The notes under the pieces were generated by a model that saw nothing but the letters and a program-made list of their open reading frames with translations, was not told where the DNA came from and ran no database searches. Positions 51,180 through 60,296 of a stretch of DNA of 64,000 nucleotides are shown in pieces. The stretch is taken from NCBI RefSeq assembly GCF_003610895.1, contig NZ_MCAS01000025.1, forward strand, positions 1 through 64,000. The letters are read 5' to 3'. The DNA comes from Paraburkholderia fungorum. GTDB taxonomy: Bacteria > Pseudomonadota > Gammaproteobacteria > Burkholderiales > Burkholderiaceae. Within the stretch, counting starts at the first letter, position 1; the number at the start of each line of letters is the position of its first letter. The position numbers and the translations under genes were made by a program.

Positions 51180-51962
51180 ATGTTTTCCGTCACCTACGCC
51201 CAACTGAACACCTGGCTCACGGCGTTCCTGTGGCCGTTCGTGCGGATTCTCGCGCTGGTGGCAACCGCGCCGATACTCGGCCACCGCTCGCTGCCGACGC
51301 GCGTGAAAATCGGCCTCGCAGCCTTCATCACGATCATCGTCGCGCCCACGCTCGGCGCGCTGCCCCAGGCCACGGTGTTTTCCGCCGAAGGCGTGTGGAT
51401 CATCGTCAACCAGTTCCTGATCGGCATTGCGCTCGGCATGACGATGCAGATCGTGTTTCAGGCGATCAGCGCCACCGGTGATTTCGTCGGACTCGGCATG
51501 GGCCTCGGCTTCGCGACATTCTTCGACGCACAGGCGAGCAGTTCGAGCCAGGTGCTCTCGAGCTACATGAACACCATCGCCATGCTCGTGTTTCTGGTGA
51601 TCGACGGTCATCTGCAGATGATCGGCGCGCTGCTGGCCACTTTCCAGTCCGTGCCGGTGTCGGCGAACATTCTGGGCGCCACCGGCTGGCGCACTCTGGC
51701 GAATTTCGGCAGCACGGTTTTTTCGGCGGGACTGCTGCTCTCGCTGCCAGTGGTCGTCGCACTGCTGATCACCAACCTCGCGCTCGGCATCCTGAACCGC
51801 GCCGCGCCGCAGATCGGCGTGTTCCAGATCGGCTTTCCGCTGACGATGCTGATCGGCATGCTGCTTCTGCAGTTGATGATCCCGAACATGATTCCGTTCT
51901 TCATGCGCCTCTTCGACGTCGGCATCGATCAGATGGGACGGGTGGCAGCCGGGTTGAGGTAA
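51180..51962 (+). CDS. fliR: Flagellar export gate protein FliR
   Basis: 260 residues with about six membrane helices. FLWPFVRILALVATAPILGH and RSLPTRVKIGLAAFITIIVA start the protein; FQAISATGDFVGLGMGLGFA is the conserved middle; VVALLITNLALGILNRAAPQ and MIPNMIPFFMRLFDVG end it. FliR is the single spiral member of the FliP5Q4R1 gate. It is the last gene of the fliL operon. Confidence 0.96.
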   Translation: MFSVTYAQLNTWLTAFLWPFVRILALVATAPILGHRSLPTRVKIGLAAFITIIVAPTLGALPQATVFSAEGVWIIVNQFLIGIALGMTMQIVFQAISATGDFVGLGMGLGFATFFDAQASSSSQVLSSYMNTIAMLVFLVIDGHLQMIGALLATFQSVPVSANILGATGWRTLANFGSTVFSAGLLLSLPVVVALLITNLALGILNRAAPQIGVFQIGFPLTMLIGMLLLQLMIPNMIPFFMRLFDVGIDQMGRVAAGLR

Positions 51963-51983
51963 ACCTGGCAAACAGAAAACAGA

Positions 51984-52020
51984 AAGGGCGGAACCGGCTC
52001 ACACCGGCTTCCGCCCTTTC
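51984..52020. terminator. Bidirectional terminator between fliR and flgL
   Basis: AAAGGGCGGAA with TTCCGCCCTTT encloses an inner CCGG/CCGG pair and a 6-base loop, giving a long near-perfect stem in the 80-base convergent gap. The A-rich left and T-rich right sides serve both transcripts. Confidence 0.92.
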
Positions 52021-52042
52021 CTGTTTCAGACTACCGCGCCGT

Positions 52043-53263
52043 TCAGTTCAGGTACTGGAACAGCGACACGCTCTGAATCTTCACGAACGCCTGCTGCGCC
52101 GCCTGCAGCGCATTTTGCGTCATCGTGTACTGGCCGATCGTCTTGACCATGTCCGTCTGGGTCAGATCCGCCAGGTTGCTCGCCGTCTGCAAGGTGTTGG
52201 TCTGCGTGACCGTCTGCAATGCCTGCACCTCCTGCTCGCGGCCGCCCACCGCCGCTTGTGCCGTCACAACGTTGTTCATGGTGTTTTCGAGCTGGGTCAT
52301 GCTGGTGGTCAGTGCGCTCTGGTAGCTGGCCGTCGAGGCGCCGCCCGACACCGGCGTTTGCAATGTGGTGATCAACTGGCTCAGGTTGGCAAACACATCC
52401 GTGCTGCCTTGCGTGGCCGGAGTCACCGTGAAGCTGTCGCCCGCGTTCGGCGCGCCGGTGATGTTCACCGTCTGGCCGCCGAGCGTGATCGCCGAGCCGG
52501 CCGTGAACGGTTGCGGTCCACCCGTGGTTACCGTTCCGGACGGCGTGGTCTGGGTCACCGTGTAGGTGGTCGCCGACGTGAACGAAATGCTGAACTTGTT
52601 CGCATTGGCCGGGTTGGTCGGGTTGGTCATGCTGACGGTGCTGATCACGCCCGTACCTGTGTTGCCGGTCGTCGCGGCCGGCACCGAGCTGGTTCCGATC
52701 GCGGCCACACTGTTGAAGATCGCGATCCCGTTGTCACCGGTCTGAATGGTGTGCGACGGCGTGATCTGCATGGCGGGCGTGCCGGTGTCGCCCGAATAGG
52801 TCACCGCGCCGGCCGAGTTGGTGGTGTACGGCTGTGCGGTGCTTTGATAACCGCCGAACAAGGCGTTGCCTTGCGGATCGGTCGCGTTGGCAAGCGTCAT
52901 CAACTGGCTGCGCAAGCTTTGCAATTGAGTCGCGATCGAACCGCGATCGCCGTCGTTCAGCGAACCATCGCCGGCGCGCAGCACCAGTGTGTGAATGCTC
53001 TGCAAGACCGTATTCACGCTGCCGAGCGTCGAATCTTCCTGTTGCAGCGAAGCGAGCGCCACATTCTGGTTGGTCGTGTACTGCGCGAGGCTCGTCGCCG
53101 TCGAACTCAACTGCACCGCCTGCGCGGCGCCGAGGGGATTGTCCGACGGCGTGGAGAGGCTCACGCCACTCGAGATCTGTGCGTACAGTTGCGACAGCTG
53201 AGCTTGCTGATTGCTCATCGTCGTAACGTTCATGTTGAAGTACTGCATGCTGGAGATACGCAT
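52043..53263 (-). CDS. flgL: Flagellar hook-filament junction protein FlgL
   Basis: 406 residues. MRISSMQYFNMNVTTMSNQQ and AQLSQLYAQISSGVSLSTPS start the flagellin-like coiled coil; NPLGAAQAVQLSSTA continues it. The centre is Ser/Thr/Gly-rich, and the C-terminus (LADLTQTDMVKTIGQYTMTQ, NALQAAQQAFVKIQSVSLFQ) pairs with the start. It joins hook and filament with FlgK. ATG 53263 is chosen; a TTG just upstream is unlikely. It lies 10 bases after flgK. Confidence 0.95.
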   Translation of the reverse strand: MRISSMQYFNMNVTTMSNQQAQLSQLYAQISSGVSLSTPSDNPLGAAQAVQLSSTATSLAQYTTNQNVALASLQQEDSTLGSVNTVLQSIHTLVLRAGDGSLNDGDRGSIATQLQSLRSQLMTLANATDPQGNALFGGYQSTAQPYTTNSAGAVTYSGDTGTPAMQITPSHTIQTGDNGIAIFNSVAAIGTSSVPAATTGNTGTGVISTVSMTNPTNPANANKFSISFTSATTYTVTQTTPSGTVTTGGPQPFTAGSAITLGGQTVNITGAPNAGDSFTVTPATQGSTDVFANLSQLITTLQTPVSGGASTASYQSALTTSMTQLENTMNNVVTAQAAVGGREQEVQALQTVTQTNTLQTASNLADLTQTDMVKTIGQYTMTQNALQAAQQAFVKIQSVSLFQYLN

Positions 53264-53273
53264 GTTCAACGCC

Positions 53274-55256
53274 TCACTGGAATATGCCGAGTAGCGTCTG
53301 GAACAGGGTCTGCGCGGTCTGGATGACCTTGCTGTTCGCCTGATACAGCTGCTGATACTGAAGCAGGTTGGCTGCTTCTTCGTTGATGTTCACGCCCGAG
53401 ACCGACTGCTGCGCGGTGGTGATCTGCGTCACCAGCGCGGCCTGCGCCGTGCTCGAGGTCTGAATCTGGTTGGTCTGGTTGCCGATCTGGTTGACGTAGT
53501 TCGCATACGCGCCCGTCAGCGTGACCGTGCCGCCCGCCATGGCCTTCGCGTTCGACAGGTTCGACAGCGCCAGCGCATTGCGGCCGTCGTTGCTCGCGCC
53601 GGTGTTCGGGCCGATGGTGAACGTGTCGCCGTTCGCCGGCGCGCCGCTGATCGTCACCGACACGCCGTTCATGTTGCCGGCCGTCGCGTTGTTGATCGTC
53701 AACGTCGCACCGGTGGCCGACGAATACGGTATGACAGGCGTCGTGGTGGTGTTGTAAGTGGTGGTGGTCGGCGGTGTGCCGGCCGTCACCGTGACCGTCG
53801 AGCCGGCCGGGAAACCGGTCAGGCCGGTGCCGTTGTACGACAGCGTGGTGGTCGCGTTCGGCATCGTGTAGCCGGCCGTCACCGTGCCTTGCGTGATCGT
53901 GCCGGTGCCGGTGTTGCTCGCCGTTGCGGAGCCGAGCACCGGTGCGGCGGCGGCGATCGCCGACGGGTCCGTGACCGCCGTGTTGAAGCTGTTCAGCGCG
54001 CCGCGGGTCGGTTCGACCGTGAACGAGTCGCCGGCCTTCATCGTGCCGGTGGTCGAGAAATTCAGGCCGTTGATCGGCTGGCTCAGACTGGTCGCCGAAC
54101 CCACCACATTGCCGGTCGAATTGTCGGTCAGCGTATAGGTGCTGCCGTTGAAGGCCAGCGTGTAATCGCCAGTAGTCGGCTGCGCGGGATTCGCGAACGA
54201 GACGTTCAGTTGCGCGTTGCCGGTATTCTGCGTGTTCGCGTAGACGGTCGGGCCGCCCACCGAGAACAGCGCGCCGCCCTGGGCGCCGGAGAGCGTAATG
54301 CCGAGGCTGTTCTGCGCGTTGACTTGCGATGCGAAGCTCACCGCAATCGCGCCAAGTTGCGCTTCGGCCGGATCGAGCGTCTGGCTGCGGAACGCGAGCA
54401 GACCGCCCAGCGTACCGCCGGTGACTTTGCTGTCGGGCAGGTTTTGCGGCGCGGCGGCCGGGTTAGCGCCAGCCTGGCCGAGATACTGCACCGACAATTC
54501 GCTGGTATCGCCCGTCGAAGGTGCGGTGCCCAGGTTGTAGCTGTTGGTGGACGACACCAGCGGCTGGCCGTTGCTCATGAACACGCTATAGCTGCCGTTG
54601 CTGTTCACGACGTTCACGCCGATCAGTTGCGACAGGTTCGACACGGCGAGATCGCGCTGATCCATCAACTGGTTCGGCGGCTGCCCTTGCGTGCTGGCCT
54701 GGGAAATCTGACCGTTCAGTTGCGCGATCTGCTGCGTGTAGCTGTTGATCTGCGAAACGGTGTTGCTGAGCTGGGTGTTGACGCTCTGGCGCAGCGCATC
54801 GTATTGCTGGCCGGCGGCATTGATCTGGTTCACGAGCGTCTGCGCGCCGCTCATCGCGGTCTGGCGGGTGGCCAGACTGGAGGCGTTGTTCGAGACGTTC
54901 TGCAGACCCGTGAAATAGCTGGTGATCGCGCTCGCAATACCGGCGGTCGGACTGCCCACCAGATTGTTCAGCTGCGAGATCAGCGTGTTGTAGGTCGACA
55001 GCGAGCTGCCCGAGCTCTGCGCGTTGTTCAGCTGGGTGGTCAGATACTGGCTGTACTGACGCGTCACGGTGACGGTCGAGACACCTTGCGGCAGATAGCC
55101 GGAACCCGTGTACTGGCCGGCGCTTTCCGCGTAGACCGGGGTTTCGATCGTGTAGCCCGGCGTCGACGCATTGCTGATGTTCTGGCCGGTCGTCGTAAGT
55201 CCCCACTGGGCTGCGTTCAGTCCACTGAGTCCGAGATTGATGAGGTTGCTCGACAT
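53274..55256 (-). CDS. flgK: Flagellar hook-associated protein 1 FlgK
   Basis: 660 residues, the larger hook-filament junction protein. LINLGLSGLNAAQWGLTTTG and QNISNASTPGYTIETPVYAE form the rod-type N-terminus; the C-terminus has INEEAANLLQYQQLYQANSK with VIQTAQTLFQTLLGIF. The middle is long, rich in Thr/Gly/Asn with AlphaBeta-like folds, and is exposed on the surface. It starts 97 bases downstream (minus strand) of the ycgR end and is co-transcribed with flgL. Confidence 0.96.
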   Translation of the reverse strand: MSSNLINLGLSGLNAAQWGLTTTGQNISNASTPGYTIETPVYAESAGQYTGSGYLPQGVSTVTVTRQYSQYLTTQLNNAQSSGSSLSTYNTLISQLNNLVGSPTAGIASAITSYFTGLQNVSNNASSLATRQTAMSGAQTLVNQINAAGQQYDALRQSVNTQLSNTVSQINSYTQQIAQLNGQISQASTQGQPPNQLMDQRDLAVSNLSQLIGVNVVNSNGSYSVFMSNGQPLVSSTNSYNLGTAPSTGDTSELSVQYLGQAGANPAAAPQNLPDSKVTGGTLGGLLAFRSQTLDPAEAQLGAIAVSFASQVNAQNSLGITLSGAQGGALFSVGGPTVYANTQNTGNAQLNVSFANPAQPTTGDYTLAFNGSTYTLTDNSTGNVVGSATSLSQPINGLNFSTTGTMKAGDSFTVEPTRGALNSFNTAVTDPSAIAAAAPVLGSATASNTGTGTITQGTVTAGYTMPNATTTLSYNGTGLTGFPAGSTVTVTAGTPPTTTTYNTTTTPVIPYSSATGATLTINNATAGNMNGVSVTISGAPANGDTFTIGPNTGASNDGRNALALSNLSNAKAMAGGTVTLTGAYANYVNQIGNQTNQIQTSSTAQAALVTQITTAQQSVSGVNINEEAANLLQYQQLYQANSKVIQTAQTLFQTLLGIFQ

Positions 55257-55316
55257 GCGTCATCCTGAAGGGCGACACCGACCGCTTGCCGCCGCGTTAC
55301 TTGAACATCCTGTTTA

Positions 55317-55347
55317 ACGGCCCTCGCGAAGAAAAATTGAGGGCCGT
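55317..55347 (-). terminator. Terminator-like hairpin after ycgR
   Basis: ACGGCCCTC (55317-55325) pairs with GAGGGCCGT (55339-55347), 9 bp, loop of 13 bases with a T run. Only TTAAACAG follows on the minus strand, so it may be an attenuator between ycgR and flgK. Confidence 0.6.
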
Positions 55348-55353
55348 CCCGCA

Positions 55354-56127
55354 TCAGCGCACCAATGAACGGCGCTTCATTTCGAGTTGCGTGATCAGAC
55401 GTTGCAGCGTGTTTTCGGCGCTGCCAGGCAGCGTCATGAAACGGAAACCAAGTTGGTAGCGCTGGGTGCCGTTCGGCAACGCGGTGGAACGGTGCGACAC
55501 CAGTTGCAGATCGAGCGAAAGCCGGCCGAACGAACCGAGCGACAGTTCGCAATCCTGCAGCCGCACGCCCATCGGCAATTCGGCCACCCGCTCATCGGCG
55601 GTGCGCATGCCGACGCCGCCGAGCGACAGGTCGTGAACCTCGAAACGGAACGTGTCGCCTTCGGGCAAACGGCCACTGCACACGTACGGATCGAGAATCG
55701 GCGCATCGACGCGGAAATACTCGCGGCGCTGCACGTAGAACAGCACTTCGGGGAAGTCGGCCTCGAACGCGGGCAGTCCTTCGTAGCGGGTTTCGCGCGG
55801 CGTGGCGGTCGAAAACTCGACACGCACGCCGTCGGGCGATGCATGAAACTGGCAGCGCGACGCGGCCAGCAGGCCTTTGTTCTGCTCGGAGAGCGCGCCC
55901 CAATCGAAAGTGAAGGTGCGCCCGCGCACGTCGACCTCGAGCAGGCGCGTCACGAGTTGGCCGCCCGCATACTCGACGGTAAGGAAATCGCCCCGATTGA
56001 CGAGGTTGCGTAACTGAACGCCGATCTCCAGCGGATTGCGGCGGCCGAAATCGGGGGTGCTGTCGTCTAGCTGGGCGTGCGACTGGCCGGGTGCGTCGGT
56101 CTGGCCGTGCGACTGGTTAGTATCCAT
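55354..56127 (-). CDS. ycgR: c-di-GMP-responsive flagellar brake protein YcgR
   Basis: 257 residues. The N-terminal YcgR domain (NPLEIGVQLRNLVNRGDFLT, LVTRLLEVDVRGRTFTFDWG) is followed by a PilZ domain with both ligand motifs: RxxxR in QRREYFRVDAP and D-x-S-x2-G in VHDLSLGGVGMRTAD. It slows rotation when c-di-GMP is high by contacting the stator or switch. The start is uncertain: in-frame ATGs lie at 56127 and 56145, neither with a strong ribosome site. It lies between flgJ and flgK in the leftward direction. Confidence 0.92.
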   Translation of the reverse strand: MDTNQSHGQTDAPGQSHAQLDDSTPDFGRRNPLEIGVQLRNLVNRGDFLTVEYAGGQLVTRLLEVDVRGRTFTFDWGALSEQNKGLLAASRCQFHASPDGVRVEFSTATPRETRYEGLPAFEADFPEVLFYVQRREYFRVDAPILDPYVCSGRLPEGDTFRFEVHDLSLGGVGMRTADERVAELPMGVRLQDCELSLGSFGRLSLDLQLVSHRSTALPNGTQRYQLGFRFMTLPGSAENTLQRLITQLEMKRRSLVR

Positions 56128-56415
56128 GGGCTTGCCGGTATGCATGTTCTTGCGGGCGCGTGCCAAGGCTCCTGCCGGGGCTTTCGCGCGGTCTTCGTCG
56201 AAGCCGCAGCACGCGCATTCAACCGGACATTACAACGCTTTCCGGTATCGGGTCTAACTGATTAGCGGCAGCATTCAGCCAAAATTTAGGGCGTGTAATG
56301 AAATATTTGCCACAAACCTTAGAACGCCGATATTCGATCAGCTGAATCCGGGTGCATCGAAACCAGTCTGCAATCAGCGGTACTCATTGGCAATTGCGTC
56401 GCTTATGCGGGTGGA

Positions 56416-56437
56416 CCGGCCGCCCACAGGCGGCCGG
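56416..56437 (-). terminator. Hairpin downstream of flgJ
   Basis: CCGGCCGCC (56416-56424) and GGCGGCCGG (56429-56437) make a perfect 9-bp stem with a 4-base loop, about 130 bases past the flgJ stop. No U tract follows. The rest of 56128-56566 holds no gene; it must contain the ycgR promoter, which I could not pinpoint. Confidence 0.5.
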
Positions 56438-56566
56438 CCTCGTCCGTCTTGTTATGCACCTGGCCCCGTCGCGTGCATACTTTATTCGAGAAAATCAGAC
56501 TGCATGAACTGATTGGCTGCGCAATCCAGTGCAACCGCCCCTCCGCGCTCCTGTATTAACAGCAGC

Positions 56567-57556
56567 TCAGCCCATTTTCTGCATGATGGACATCAGTTTC
56601 TTCGCGTAATGCGGATCCGTTGCGTAACCCGCGCGCTGCATGCCATTTGCAAAGCCATTTACATCATGCGCGGAATTGATCACCTGCGCGTAACGCGGAT
56701 TGCCCTTGAGCAGTCCCACGTAGTCGGACATCGCTTCCTGATACGAGTCGTACGCACGGAATTTTTCAACCGTGCGCTGCGGCTTGCCGTTCACGTACTC
56801 GGTCGTGACCGTCGAGACGGTCTTGCCGGTCCAGTCCTTGGTCGCCTTGATGCCGAACACGTTGTGGCTGGTCGAACCGTCCGACTTCTTGATCTCGCTC
56901 TTGCCCCAGCCCGATTCGAGCGCGGCCTGGCCGATGATAAAGCGTGCCGGAATACCGGTCGCGGCACTGGCGGCTTGCGCCGGCGCGGCCAGCTTGTCGA
57001 CGAAGGCATCGACCTTCGGCGAGCTGCCGTCACCCTTGAGCGGCGGCGTCAGCGCGCTGTTGGCCGAGTAGCCCTTGCCCATCGCCAGCTGGCCGTTGGC
57101 CTGCGCGTTGCCGTAGGCCTTGGCGAGCGCGTTCAGCGCCGCGGTCTGGCCTTCGTCGCCGCCGCCGCCCAGCGAATTCGCCATGCCGGCAAGACCGCCG
57201 CCTGCGCCGCTGTCACCCGTCTGCATGCCCTGATTGCGCATCATCTGCTTGAGCATCGCGTCAGCCACGCCGATGCCCTTTTGCGACAGCTGTTGCGACA
57301 ACTGCTGATCCATCATCGAGGTGAAGGTGGCGCTGTCGTGCGAATCGAACGGACCGTCTTGCGGCGTCGCATCGCGCATACTCTTCAACATCATCTGCGT
57401 GAACACCGCGTCGAACTGCTGCGCGGCCATCTTCATGCCGGCCTGCGGTGAAGCCTTGGCCTGCGCGCTCAATTTGCCGAAGCCCTGCACGTCGAGCGCG
57501 AAGCGCTGGGTCAGGTCGTTCGCCATATTGGCGGAGTTAGTCGTATCCGAATTCAT
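56567..57556 (-). CDS. flgJ: Flagellar rod-cap and muramidase FlgJ
   Basis: 329 residues in two domains. The N-terminal rod-binding part has AAQQFDAVFTQMMLKSMRDA and SMMDQQLSQQLSQKGIGVAD. The C-terminal glucosaminidase domain has IPARFIIGQAALESGWGKSE with the catalytic Glu, SHNVFGIKATKDWTGK and YQEAMSDYVGLLKGNPRYAQ. FlgJ caps the growing rod and cuts peptidoglycan to let it through. It is 12 bases after flgI. The fused bifunctional form is typical of beta- and gamma-proteobacteria. Confidence 0.96.
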   Translation of the reverse strand: MNSDTTNSANMANDLTQRFALDVQGFGKLSAQAKASPQAGMKMAAQQFDAVFTQMMLKSMRDATPQDGPFDSHDSATFTSMMDQQLSQQLSQKGIGVADAMLKQMMRNQGMQTGDSGAGGGLAGMANSLGGGGDEGQTAALNALAKAYGNAQANGQLAMGKGYSANSALTPPLKGDGSSPKVDAFVDKLAAPAQAASAATGIPARFIIGQAALESGWGKSEIKKSDGSTSHNVFGIKATKDWTGKTVSTVTTEYVNGKPQRTVEKFRAYDSYQEAMSDYVGLLKGNPRYAQVINSAHDVNGFANGMQRAGYATDPHYAKKLMSIMQKMG

Positions 57557-57568
57557 CCCGTGTCTTCC

Positions 57569-58729
57569 TTAGATGATTTCAAGGTCGGCGCGCAAAGCGC
57601 CCGCCGCTTTCATGGCCTGCAGGATCGACATCAGATCCGCGGGCGTCGCACCGAGTGCGTTGAGCGCCTTCACCACTTCGGCGAGATTGGCGCCGGCGGT
57701 CACCATCTTGAGGGCGCCGTTGTCCTGCTTCATCTGAATCTGCGACTGCTTGGCCACTACCGTCTGGCCATTCGAGAACGCGCCCGGCTGGCTCACCACC
57801 GGCTGCGTATTGATCACCACCGACAGATTGCCGTGCGCCACCGCGCAGTTCTGCAGCGTGACCATCTGGTTCATCACGATCGAGCCAGTGCGCGCGTTCA
57901 GGATCACCTTCGCGGCGGCTTGCGCCGGCTTGACGTCGAGGTTCTGCAATTGCGCCATGAAGGCGACCTGCTGCTCCGGATCGGACGGCGCGCGCAGTTG
58001 GATCGTACGACCGTCGAGCGCGGTTGCCGTGCCGCTGCCGAATGCATTGTTCACCGCGGCCACGATGCGTTGCGTGGTGTCGTAGTCCATGTCGTTCAGG
58101 TCGAGCTGCATCGTGCCCGCTTGCGATACCGAGGTCGGCACCGCGCGCTCGACGATCGCCCCGCCGGCAATGCGGCCCGCATTGAGCGTGTTGACCTGCA
58201 CCTTGCTGCCGTTCGCGCTTGCGCCGGCGCCGCCGACCGCCAGATTGCCCTGGCCGAGCGCATACACCTGGCCGTCCGCGCCCTTCAACGGCGTGAGCAG
58301 CAGCGTGCCGCCGCGCAGACTCTTCGAATTACCGAGCGACGACACCGTCACGTCGATGGCTTCGCCCGGACGCGCGAACGGCGGCAACACGGCCGTTACC
58401 ATCACCGCGGCGACGTTCTTCAACTGGATGTTCGACAGCGACGATTGCTGGTTGGTCGAACCCGCCGCCTGGTTGTTGATCGAGATGCCGAGGTTCGCCA
58501 GCATGTTGGCGAGCGTTTGCGTGGTGAACGGCGTCTGCGTGGTCTGGTCGCCCGTGCCGTCAAGACCGACGACGAGACCGTAGCCGATCAGCGGGTTGTC
58601 GCGCACGCCCTGAATCTGCACGAGGTCCTTCAGACGCTCGGCGTGCGCGGGCGTGGCGGCCGGCAGCGCGGCGCAGGCGAGCGCAACCAGAGCGAAAGCG
58701 CGGCCAAGGCGGGAAAAGACGGTACGCAT
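57569..58729 (-). CDS. flgI: Flagellar P-ring protein FlgI
   Basis: 386 residues. A signal peptide (MRTVFSRLGRAFALVALACA, ending THA-like ATPAHA) precedes ERLKDLVQIQGVRDNPLIGY, GLVVGLDGTGDQTTQTPFT and the C-terminal FTTQTLAN-type and LAEVVKALNALGATPADLMS motifs. It forms the periplasmic P ring. The ATG at 58729 begins 2 bases after the flgH stop. Confidence 0.96.
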   Translation of the reverse strand: MRTVFSRLGRAFALVALACAALPAATPAHAERLKDLVQIQGVRDNPLIGYGLVVGLDGTGDQTTQTPFTTQTLANMLANLGISINNQAAGSTNQQSSLSNIQLKNVAAVMVTAVLPPFARPGEAIDVTVSSLGNSKSLRGGTLLLTPLKGADGQVYALGQGNLAVGGAGASANGSKVQVNTLNAGRIAGGAIVERAVPTSVSQAGTMQLDLNDMDYDTTQRIVAAVNNAFGSGTATALDGRTIQLRAPSDPEQQVAFMAQLQNLDVKPAQAAAKVILNARTGSIVMNQMVTLQNCAVAHGNLSVVINTQPVVSQPGAFSNGQTVVAKQSQIQMKQDNGALKMVTAGANLAEVVKALNALGATPADLMSILQAMKAAGALRADLEII

Positions 58730-58731
58730 GA

Positions 58732-59430
58732 TCACCACGGCGACACGTTAAGGAAGAAGCGCTGCAACCAGCCCATATTCTCGGCTTCGTTGAGATAACC
58801 CTTCGCTGAGTATTCGATCTTCGCGTCGGCCACCTGGGTCGAGTACACGGCATTCAGGTTGGAAATCGTGTTCGGATTCACCACCCCGGAGAAGCGCACG
58901 AATTCATCGCCCTGGTTGATCAGCATCTGCTTCTCGCCGCTCACCATCAGATTGCCGTTCGGCAGCACGCCGGTCACCGTCACGGTGATCGTGCCGTTGA
59001 ACGTATTCGATGCATTGGCGCCGCCGGTTCCGTTGAACACGTTCGCACCGGTGGCGCTGAGATTGGTCTTGCCGAACAGCCCGCCGAGGAAGCCTGCGGT
59101 CGGCACGTTGAAGTTGGTGCTCCCCGAGCGGTTCGCGTTGGCGCCCGAGGACTTCGTCGCGTTGACGTTTTCCTGAATCACGATCGTCAGGATGTCGCCC
59201 ACATTGCGCGGCCGCTGGTCTTCGAACAAAGGCCGGCCCGCGTAGCCCGGGTTGTAGATCGAGCCAGGCGATTGCGCTTGCGGCGGCATCGGCGGCAGGG
59301 CCGTCATCGGCTGCTGCGTGATCGGCTGCTTCGGCACCAGACCGCAGCCGCCCAGCGTCGCGAGCAGCGTGAGCTGCACGAGTGCCTGAGCGGTGCGCGA
59401 ATGAACCGGATGACGAGTGAAGTGCGACAT
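58732..59430 (-). CDS. flgH: Flagellar L-ring lipoprotein FlgH
   Basis: 232 residues. ALVQLTLLATLGGCGLVPKQ is a lipoprotein signal with lipobox LGGC. GSIYNPGYAGRPLFEDQRPR, VGDILTIVIQENVNATKSSG and NGNLMVSGEKQMLINQGDEF are FlgH signatures, and the end DAKIEYSAKGYLNEAENMGW with LQRFFLNVSPW is typical. It builds the L ring in the outer membrane. Confidence 0.96.
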   Translation of the reverse strand: MSHFTRHPVHSRTAQALVQLTLLATLGGCGLVPKQPITQQPMTALPPMPPQAQSPGSIYNPGYAGRPLFEDQRPRNVGDILTIVIQENVNATKSSGANANRSGSTNFNVPTAGFLGGLFGKTNLSATGANVFNGTGGANASNTFNGTITVTVTGVLPNGNLMVSGEKQMLINQGDEFVRFSGVVNPNTISNLNAVYSTQVADAKIEYSAKGYLNEAENMGWLQRFFLNVSPW

Positions 59431-59466
59431 CTTGATTACCGACTGTTAATTCCTGATCCCTAAGCC

Positions 59467-60255
59467 TTAAACCTGCATCTGGCTGAGGGTCTGCAGCATC
59501 TGGTCGGAAGTCGTCACGGCCTTGCTGTTGATTTCGTACGCGCGCTGCGTCTGGATCATGTTTACCAGTTCCTGCACCACGTTCACGTTCGATGCTTCCA
59601 CGTAACCCTGGCTCAAGTTGCCGGCGCCGTTCAGGCCCGGTTGCGCGATGTTCGGCGCGCCCGACGAAGCCGTTTCCGCGAACAGGTTCTCACCCTTCGC
59701 ATCCAGACCGGCCGGGTTGATGAAGGTGGCGAGCTGCATCGAGCCGAGCTGCTGGCTGTTGGTCGAGCCGGCCACGGTGATCGACACCACGCCGTCGCTG
59801 CCGATGGTCAGCGAGGTGGCGTTGCTCGGGATCGTGATGCCCGGAATCACCTGGTAGCCGCTCGAGGTGACGAGCTGGCCCTGGGCGTTGGTCTGGAACG
59901 AACCGTCACGCGTGTAGGCGGTCGTGCCGTCGGGCATCTGCACCTGGAAAAAGCCCTGGCCGTTGATGGCGATGTCTTTCGAGTTGCCGGTCTGCTGCAG
60001 GTTGCCCTGCGTGTACAGACGTTCGGTCGCGACCTGCTGCACACCCGTGCCGAGCTGGATGCCGGACGGCAGTTCGGTGTTCTGCGTCGAGTTCGCACCC
60101 GGCTGGCGGATGGTCTGATACAGCAGATCCTCGAACACCGCGCGCGAGCCCTTGAAACCGTTGGTGCTGACGTTCGCGAGGTTGTTCGAAATCACGTCCA
60201 TCTGCGCCTGTTGCGCATTCATGCCGGTAGCGGCGATGTAGAGCGAGCGATTCAC
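59467..60255 (-). CDS. flgG: Flagellar distal rod protein FlgG
   Basis: 262 residues. RSLYIAATGMNAQQAQMDVI with SNNLANVSTNGFKGSRAVFE is the rod/hook N-terminal motif, DLLYQTIRQPGANSTQNTEL is FlgG-specific, and EASNVNVVQELVNMIQTQRA with YEINSKAVTTSDQMLQTLSQ is the C-terminus. The start codon is GTG at 60255 with GGAGAA upstream; no ATG fits. Confidence 0.96.
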   Translation of the reverse strand: MNRSLYIAATGMNAQQAQMDVISNNLANVSTNGFKGSRAVFEDLLYQTIRQPGANSTQNTELPSGIQLGTGVQQVATERLYTQGNLQQTGNSKDIAINGQGFFQVQMPDGTTAYTRDGSFQTNAQGQLVTSSGYQVIPGITIPSNATSLTIGSDGVVSITVAGSTNSQQLGSMQLATFINPAGLDAKGENLFAETASSGAPNIAQPGLNGAGNLSQGYVEASNVNVVQELVNMIQTQRAYEINSKAVTTSDQMLQTLSQMQV

Positions 60256-60296
60256 TATTCTTCTCCAAGGTGTCGGGACAATCCCGGAACTACCCG

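Noticed and set aside
56260..56360. GCCGATAT near 56333 as a FliA -10 box
   Set aside because: No TAAA-type -35 at the right distance on the plus strand, and no rightward gene follows.
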